Shown here: positions 57,301 through 64,000 of the stretch, in pieces
Layout: each line of letters opens with the position of its first letter
How positions within the stretch are numbered: the stretch's first letter is position 1
NCBI GenBank assembly: GCA_963669155.1
Contig: OZ022590.1
Coordinates: 2,249,399 to 2,313,398, forward strand
Length of the DNA stretch: 64,000 nucleotides
Source: Arbacia lixula
Lineage: Eukaryota > Echinodermata > Echinoidea > Arbacioida > Arbaciidae
Direction: 5' to 3'
Position numbers and translations under genes: made by a program
Notes under the pieces: generated by a model
What the model was told of the DNA's origin: nothing
Databases searched by the model: none
What the model saw: the letters and a program-made list of their open reading frames with translations, nothing else

Positions 57301-60062
57301 GCTGTAGGCTAATTTCCTTCTTCAAAATCACAATTCAAATATCAGAGCGAAGCGTGCCTGCCATTTCCCGTGGTCGTCGTGATGTTTTTATGATTCCCTC
57401 ATCAAGTAAGTATCAAATTACCTTTCCTTTCTGTTGCACGTCGCTACAGTGTTTGTCCGATATGAGCTTAATGAAAGTGCGGCCATGAAAACAACAATAC
57501 ATGCGATACAGGCAAGTGGTCTGTGCAGAGACGTTGCCACGATTTTGCTACATAGAAAAGTTGCCTTTAAGTTTTGAATATCTGATTCATATTTCACATA
57601 TATCTATAATTTTTAATCACATTAATTGCCTAAATGACCGAAAACGATTTATTATTTAGGCTCATAGCTCAAGCAAAGTGGTTGAACGGCACACGAAATC
57701 AATTAGTGAATGATCATATAAAAATGAGTAGAGACGGACAGAAAATCGTAATCAATACCAAAAGAGAAAGAAAAAGAGACAAAAACCTTTGATATAGTCA
57801 TATGTAATTAAAGAAATATACACACACACACTTTGAGTATTATCTCAAAGAACAAAAGATGGATGAACATAACGACATATGAGTACAAAGTACAATTCAA
57901 ATAAACAAGACAAAGTAAGACACTAGGAACATGGTCTTTTGTTACCCGGACAAATTATAATTTGGCCCTTTTAAAATTGTGTTCGCATTACAAAGACAAT
58001 GTCGTAGTGAGACACATTCTCGTATAAACATACAGATTTTACCCAATTACACCTGCGGTTGTGACCCCTACGAAGTATACAACATTTAATTCTGGACATA
58101 GTTAGTCTACGCTGCCTTTTTATCTAAGGTACACCAAAACAATGATATTGTTTACTCGGCGACATAAGTAAAACAATCATGAACTGATGAAAATGGTTTA
58201 TCATCTTCTTTTATAAACGTACAGACAGAATACAAACAGGGAAAAACGTGCATCTACGTACCAGAGAGTTTTTTTTTTTTTAAAGGAGAATGAAACCCTG
58301 ATAATAAGTTGAATTGAATAAAAACAGATAAATCAGACATACTGTGAAGAAGCTGCGATATTTCAAAAATGACGATGATAATTATTGGTTACAAGGACAA
58401 GTAAAATAATGCACAAGCTTTTGAGAAAATTGATATTTAGCAAAAAAAAAGTGTACACAACATTATGGGAGAACGTCTCGCACGTGACGTCACAAAATAA
58501 AACACTTTAAGAGATCATAATTTAACTCATGTTTCTTTCGCGTCTCTGCCTTTATTTAAACCAACTCAATTTCAGGGTGAACTTTCACTTTGACCTCATT
58601 GGCATCGCTATTGATCCGTGATGATCTATGTTACGCCATTTTCATTGTGCGTGTTGTGTACAAAGCGTAAATAAGACAACACTCAGAGCATCACTTGTCT
58701 TGTCTATGTCTTGGATTTCAAGAGGTTTTCAAGATGACAAAGGCTAGTGATTAATATACCAAGCATGTATGATTTTGTGATGATTTGTCTAATTTCTCTG
58801 AAACGGTTGCTAATCTTGTTTTTGGTGTATGTGTTGATTTCCTCCATTGAATTCAACTGATCAGGATTTATTTTTCCTTAGGCACAGGAATAGAAAAACA
58901 AGTGCAGAAATTCATCCAGTTCTTCTACCTGTACATTTATTCAATCAGTAAAGGTAGCCTAGACACAATGAAATTCGATTTAATTAACCTGCACCGGCAG
59001 TTCTTTTGTGTTTGTTTGTAATGGATTGGTAGGCCTACAGTGGACTGGTGCATATGAAACTAAGGCGAGAGTCGACATAGTCAATTACACTATTTTATTG
59101 ACACAAATCCTTTTATAAATAGAGGACACGGAATGATGATTAAAGTTAAGGAAATAAAGGTAATAGGGGGGTTAAGAAGTAGCCGGTTGAGTACCTAGAA
59201 GATTTCAAGATGTCTCCGTGGAATTTAATACACTTGCTTATAACATAGTGTACTTTTTTAATAACATGCATACAAAATACTGTCGAAAAAATATACCGTA
59301 CGCGTAATGTTTATAGTGCAATCACCGAAGGACTTTTTACTGGGCCAATTATTGCTTTATCACATAGGCCGCCGTTTGTTTCAAATATATTTAATTGATA
59401 GGCCTAACAAATGGGGCGCTGTTTGTATATTGGTGGTAGTCCGCGGCGTCGCCAGCCAGTGCAGGCTGGCGGGATGGGGTGGAGGTTAGAGCCGATGACC
59501 GTTGCACTCAAGCCTACGCACACCGTTAAACGCATCAGACCGTGCACAATCACGATAATGCAGACGATGTGATACCCATATTGAAAATATATTGGCGTTC
59601 TCGCTTTGAAAGGTAAAATTGATTAAATCTTTTCAAGATAATACAAAACCATAATCGGGAGCGCACCTCATATTTTTTTAATATCTATACTATCATGACT
59701 ATCGTCCTTGGAATTACAGAATGAGGGGATTAAGTAAAAGCTTGGGCGAATTGTTCCAGGCACTAATTCATTATGCCATTAGAAGGTTATCTGATCGCAC
59801 TTTAAATGGCACTAATTGGGACATATGCTCTTGACATTATAGGCATCTAATTTTACGGTCACATTGGCTGTGTCAAACCATTATCTTACTTCCCGCCATT
59901 TATATGTACACTGTCTATTTGCTGCTCTCGTGGTCAGCATTGCTTGGAGGGGCGGCTTCTGATATGCTCGTAAAGTGATGCAAAAGTAACAACTTGTGTA
60001 ACTGTATTGAAAGGTCTACTTTCTGCTATCATTGTCAAAAGTGAACATTTAGCAAAGTGGAC
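54394..60062. other. Intergenic between divergent GPCR 2 and GPCR 3
   Basis: 5.7 kb separating the two 5' ends. Apart from the MITE at 58282 nothing was recognised. No further receptor fragments were found in translation. Confidence 0.6.
58282..58591. mobile_element. MITE family C, divergent copy
   Basis: AAAGGAGAATGAAACCCTGA and the inverse of TTTCAGGGTGAACTTTCACTTT form the ends; gtgtacacaaca and CTCGCACGTGACGTCACAAA (core at 58481) are shared with the other two copies. Confidence 0.7.
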
Positions 60063-61271
60063 ATGGGAGGCTTGACCGGAAATGATACGGAGAGCCACGA
60101 CCACCAAGGGACCAACTTCTTGCATTTGTCGCTCTGGCTAGCGGTGGTGGTACCGCTCTGGGTCATCGACGTCACTGGCAACATCCTCGTGCTTATCTGC
60201 GTCCGCTCCGATCGAGCCCTCCATCGACCACCCTACTTCCTCATCGCTGCGCTCTCCCTCTCCGACGTCTCGTACCCGCTCGTCGGTTTCATTCCAATGG
60301 TCTACGCAGCGTTTGTCGACACAGCGACGGTCTGCAGTCTGCGAGCTCAGTTCTTTCTGATGCTACCCGCCTACGTGTCCGCTGCGTCATCCTTCTTCCA
60401 CATAGTCATTCTCACCGCAGAGCGATACTTCTCCGTTGCGTTCCCTATAGTCCATCGCAACGTTGTCACAGGCCGACGCGTCTTTATCGCAAGCGGAGTC
60501 GTATGGCTCTCAAGCGTCACCGCGGACGTTGTTTTCTTTCCGTTCTCTAACAAGGGAAGTGATGTCAACTTGTCGCGGTGTTCGCCCTTTTCGTTCGAGT
60601 TTGGGGTCATGATGTGCGTACTTGCTGTCGTTGGCCTTGTTTTGCTTTCTGGGCTCAACGTAGACCTTCTCATTCGCGTCAGAAGAGGTACACGCCGCAG
60701 GACGAACATGCTGGTACAACAGGGCGGAGGCTCAGGGGACGCCACATCTCGCGATGACGGTAGCGCGAGCAACAACGTTGACAACGCCGTGGACACAAGC
60801 AATCCCGGAACAGCTGAGGGAAACGTCGTAAAGCACAACGGTGTTGAGAATGTTGGAAATAACGTTCAACATGCCATGGATGTTGAAAGAGCCAGCAGAG
60901 AGAACGTTAACACTGCCAGCGGCAGCCGCGGTGACGGGTCGTTGAGGGGTAAACAGGTCAGCGACAACGTCCCGAAGAAGAGTAAGAGCGGTCATCACGC
61001 GAACTCAAGAGTTAACCGAATCGTCAGCATCGTCGTTTGTTGCTTCATCCTGTGTTGGCTACCAGCCACGGTTCACGGTTTCTTAGAGGTACTCAACTAC
61101 AAGATAGAGATAGACTACGGCGTCTTCTACGTGTTCCGCAAGCTGTCTGTGATTTGGTTCACTCTCAACGGCGCCATTAATCCTATCGTCTATGCCAGGC
61201 AGAACCCTCGCTTCAGGACGGCTTTCAAGCGGTATCTGGGCAGACGCAGGAACCAGGTTACTGACGATTAG
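60063..61271 (+). CDS. Class A rhodopsin-like orphan GPCR 3 (single exon, long ICL3)
   Basis: 402 residues from the ATG at 60063 (G at -3, G at +4). The preceding in-frame codon run is GTG GAC and is closed by a TGA at 60042, so this is the first usable ATG. N-terminus MGGLTGNDTES has one sequon. Landmarks: N40, D68 (LSLSD), C91 and C173, ERY at 120-122, W148, CWLP at 331-334, NPIVY at 373-377, helix 8 near 382-391. ICL3 (about 206-315) is roughly 110 residues and low-complexity, rich in Asn, Val, Asp, Gly and Ser with basic ends, far longer than in its two neighbours. QGTNFLHL and LHRPPYFL mark it as a paralogue of GPCR 1. Plus strand, opposite to the other two. Ligand unknown. Confidence 0.91.
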   Translation: MGGLTGNDTESHDHQGTNFLHLSLWLAVVVPLWVIDVTGNILVLICVRSDRALHRPPYFLIAALSLSDVSYPLVGFIPMVYAAFVDTATVCSLRAQFFLMLPAYVSAASSFFHIVILTAERYFSVAFPIVHRNVVTGRRVFIASGVVWLSSVTADVVFFPFSNKGSDVNLSRCSPFSFEFGVMMCVLAVVGLVLLSGLNVDLLIRVRRGTRRRTNMLVQQGGGSGDATSRDDGSASNNVDNAVDTSNPGTAEGNVVKHNGVENVGNNVQHAMDVERASRENVNTASGSRGDGSLRGKQVSDNVPKKSKSGHHANSRVNRIVSIVVCCFILCWLPATVHGFLEVLNYKIEIDYGVFYVFRKLSVIWFTLNGAINPIVYARQNPRFRTAFKRYLGRRRNQVTDD

Positions 61272-61390
61272 CAAAGGAATATTGCACCTTCGGCTTTTCT
61301 GACCATGTTTTTCCCGGACTTTCGCTCAACTGGGAAGTCCCCGTAGCTTTAACCCATTGTGTGTCACACAAAATGGATGTATTACGTGTT

Positions 61391-61396
61391 AATAAA
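61391..61396 (+). terminator. Candidate poly(A) signal of GPCR 3
   Basis: AATAAA about 120 bases after the GPCR 3 stop codon, the first such hexamer downstream on this strand. Confidence 0.5.
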
Positions 61397-62599
61397 TCCA
61401 CATGTGGCACGTCAATAGTTCAAGTATTATTCTGACTTTTTCATTATTGTCCATTTCATTTAAGCAACACTAATCGAGAAGTTATATTTTCAAAAGTACT
61501 TCAAATCATTTTGCAATTGCGTTGTGCCTTGTTTTTGTAACAAGTCAAAACATGATGCATATGTAATGTCCGATGACAGCAAATATATCTGTTACAATTT
61601 TGTGCTATTTTATGATATAGATTATAGAGTTGTATTTAAAGAAATCTTCACATATAGGCCTACGTATTTGGAGGTATGTAGACAGATTTCAATATTTCTT
61701 GGATTCCATTCACGTAGGCAGGTGTATATCTACCTTACCCTTGCCTTCTCTGTCTTGTGTTTTTGTGGCGTTGATTTAATATACACTATTCACACAATGC
61801 GGGGTTTGGCAGAGAAGGGGAAGGCTGTTGAAGAAACTCTAGATGTACGGAACTAGAACACCTACATGTATACAGTAAATATTTTAGAGAACTTGTTAGA
61901 GTTGCTTTGAGTGGCCTAATGTGAAAATGTTTTCGCGGCAGCATACACCCCAGAAGGTAGATAATATTTCATATGTTTACATTTTTCAAAGGGTGGCTTT
62001 TCAAATAACCATTAGCAGAAAGTGGTTATGTATCGTACAAAAACATTGGCCGTCACCGTTCGCAAATATATAATTTCCTATTTGATACCGGTAACGTTGT
62101 CAAGTTCAAAAGGGCAAGTGTGATAAACGTGCCTTTTGATTGTAACCGGGTAAATAATACCTCACGAGACATAACGTCAAACCATTTGCAAGTCTTTAAA
62201 ATATGATTTATGAGCATAACTGCATTCCAATTGGTAAACAATTGCAACTCTATATTTTACACATAGGAGTGCGCAAATTCGAGTACGAAAGGAAAAATGG
62301 TGTTTTGTTTACACTTGGAACTTGAGCCGAAGCACAAGTGCCTTTTCTTCAGGAAAAAACATTAATGACTACATGGTGACATTAACAAGCAACCAGGACG
62401 ATATAAAACGTGATGCATCTATGTCTATTACTCTAATTTTCAATTGACAATATGTAGCGCGATACATAAAATGATAATCATGAAACAATCATCTCACTTC
62501 CCGCCATCTGTATGGACACTGTCTATTTTGTCAGTACATGTATAATGTGTCAGACAGCAGAGAAAGAAAGGAGAAAGAGCAAAAATATAATATAGTGAG

Positions 62600-62622
62600 T
62601 AGAGAGAGAGAGGGGGGGAGGA

Positions 62623-62655
<33 letters not shown>

Positions 62656-62721
62656 AAGAGAGAGAGGGAGAGAGAGAGAGAGAGAGAGGGAGAGGAAGAG
62701 AGAGAGAGAGAGAGAGAGAGA
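62600..62721. repeat. GA-rich microsatellite
   Basis: (GA)n with GGGA interruptions. Confidence 0.95.
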
Positions 62722-62867
62722 TATTATGCGTTGGACCGCAGCCCTGCCAAGCAGCTACCAATGGCTACTGGTCCCATTCATATTTACATGGAAAGTGAAT
62801 AGCAAGCAAGGGAACTTGTTTTAGGTAAGAGAGTAATATGAAAACATGACACATGCTATGATGATAA

Positions 62868-62885
62868 ATCTCTCTCTCGCTCTCT

Positions 62886-62931
<46 letters not shown>

Positions 62932-62989
62932 CATATATATATATGTATATATAATTATATATTTATATATATTGATCAAGAGGGAGATT

Positions 62990-63040
<51 letters not shown>
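62868..63040. repeat. (CT)n-(TA)n-(GA)n compound repeat able to fold back
   Basis: About 55 bp of CT, then about 80 bp of TA-rich sequence, then about 55 bp of GA; the outer arms are complementary. Confidence 0.9.
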
Positions 63041-63042
<2 letters not shown>

Positions 63043-64000
63043 TGGGGAAGAGAAAAGTTATATAGAAAAAGCCAGAGATGGATGAAATGCGTCAATTTAT
63101 ATCTCGGCTGATAAGTAATACTCTTGTATCCGTATGACTTTGCTATTTGTCTTTATATATCTATCGCCGATACAACATTCAGAATTATTGGTATATAAAT
63201 GACGGTATGATATCAGTTTGCAAAATTAGTTCATTTGTCGAAAAAACATACGGATATAAGGATTAATTTTAATGTGTAACACCATAAATGTACTTATGTA
63301 TTGCAGATGCGAAATATTTTTGTTGGTGCTTTGTATTTTAATATAGAAAGTATTACAACCAACGTGGTGACGGACGGTTAAAAGTAAAAATTGGGAGAAA
63401 ATAGCAATTTCGTTTGATCACGATGAATAACGCATTATTGCAAACAATGACGCCGTTCAACCAACTTCCAATTGGCATACAAAACGCTTTGCGTCAGTGT
63501 TTGCCAGTGACTTCTGAAAAACAATATTCGACCAAAATCACCGAAAATTAATAAAAACAAAATGCAATCTATGATTCATTAAGGAATCCTGGCGATAAAC
63601 TTTGGGAAAGGATGCCAAAATTAAACAAAAAGAAAAGATACTTGGATCCCGCACACCCCACCCACCCATCATCCAATTCGTCGTCAAGCTATCCATGTGG
63701 AGTTTGAATAAAAAAAAAACATTATCCAGGTTCCCGCGCATGGGCGGTGATTTTGTTTTACCATGGTAACAGTCAGTAAGCAACAACGGGGGTAAAGGAT
63801 GTCGATACTGTATAAAGCGTCTTCTTTAATGAGTTCTGCCATGCATTGTGATGCTTAATTATGAGTTAGAAGCGATACCAAGAGACATGCCTGTACGCAT
63901 AGGATAATCTTCATAGAAGAATTGAACTAGAGCGCTCTTCCGAATTCAATCAATGCGTGCATAAACGAAAAAAAGATTTTGATTTGTATGTTGCGACAAT

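Larger units (their letters stand above)
61397..64000. other. Intergenic, right end of window
   Basis: Contains microsatellites and, at 62488-62530, a copy of a piece of the GPCR 3 upstream region. No coding sequence was recognised. Confidence 0.6.

Noticed and set aside
60371..60838. 155-aa minus-strand frame over GPCR 3
   Set aside because: Antisense shadow of the real receptor; it lacks any family motif.
1..64000. CRISPR array, prokaryotic operon or phage-like system
   Set aside because: The repeats are microsatellites, MITEs and a gene-tail array without spacer logic, and the genes are spliced animal genes.

Overview
This is animal genomic DNA, most likely from an echinoderm and probably a sea urchin. 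The reasons are large spliced introns with consensus GT/AG junctions, very abundant (GA/CT)n, (AC)n, poly-G/C and trinucleotide microsatellites, many short terminal-inverted-repeat (TIR) elements, a tRNA-derived SINE, a CR1/L2-like LINE tail, and a loose group of single-exon class A GPCRs of the kind greatly expanded in sea urchins. The species assignment is inference; no species-specific marker was recognised.

Layout. (1) 1-9842: no recognisable exon, with several MITE-like elements. This is either the 5' flank or a long upstream intron of the first gene. (2) 9843-33256, plus strand: eight exons, all in compatible phase, encode about 533 residues of a GPC4/6-type glypican (a GPI-anchored heparan sulfate proteoglycan). 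They run from the middle of the N-terminal domain to the stop codon. The first exon or exons (signal peptide, first four conserved cysteines) are not seen and probably lie to the left. The introns hold giant pyrimidine tracts that run into four acceptors, a 300-bp class (GGA)n minisatellite, a SINE, MITEs, and degenerate second copies of parts of three glypican exons. (3) 33257 to about 39850: probable long 3' UTR or flank, comparatively free of repeats, with an AATAAA at 39820. (4) 40 kb to 47.6 kb: a repeat-rich intergenic zone with a mariner-like MITE, a LINE 3' end, a (GAA)n tract and a roughly 1.07-kb element full of AACGTTTT motifs. (5) 47.6 kb to 61.3 kb: three intronless rhodopsin-type GPCR paralogues, two on the minus strand (47644-48633, 53413-54393) and one on the plus strand (60063-61271). 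They are separated by copies of a MITE that carries a conserved CACGTGACGTCA core. (6) 61.3 kb to 64 kb: intergenic sequence with GA/CT/TA microsatellites.

The most unusual structures are two. First, a tandem array with a period of about 90 bp lies directly behind the minus-strand receptor at 53413-54393, and its terminal unit is that receptor's own coding C-terminal tail plus stop codon; several non-coding units still translate into recognisable tail sequence. Second, the glypican carries exon shadows. One is a duplicated acceptor plus exon start later split by a 210-bp TIR element with a 4-bp target duplication, leaving an intact splice acceptor that would yield a truncated, anchor-less glypican if used.

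The glypican would act at the cell surface as a co-receptor for morphogens, and the receptors at the plasma membrane through G proteins. Nothing in the window links the two functionally; they appear to be simply neighbours.
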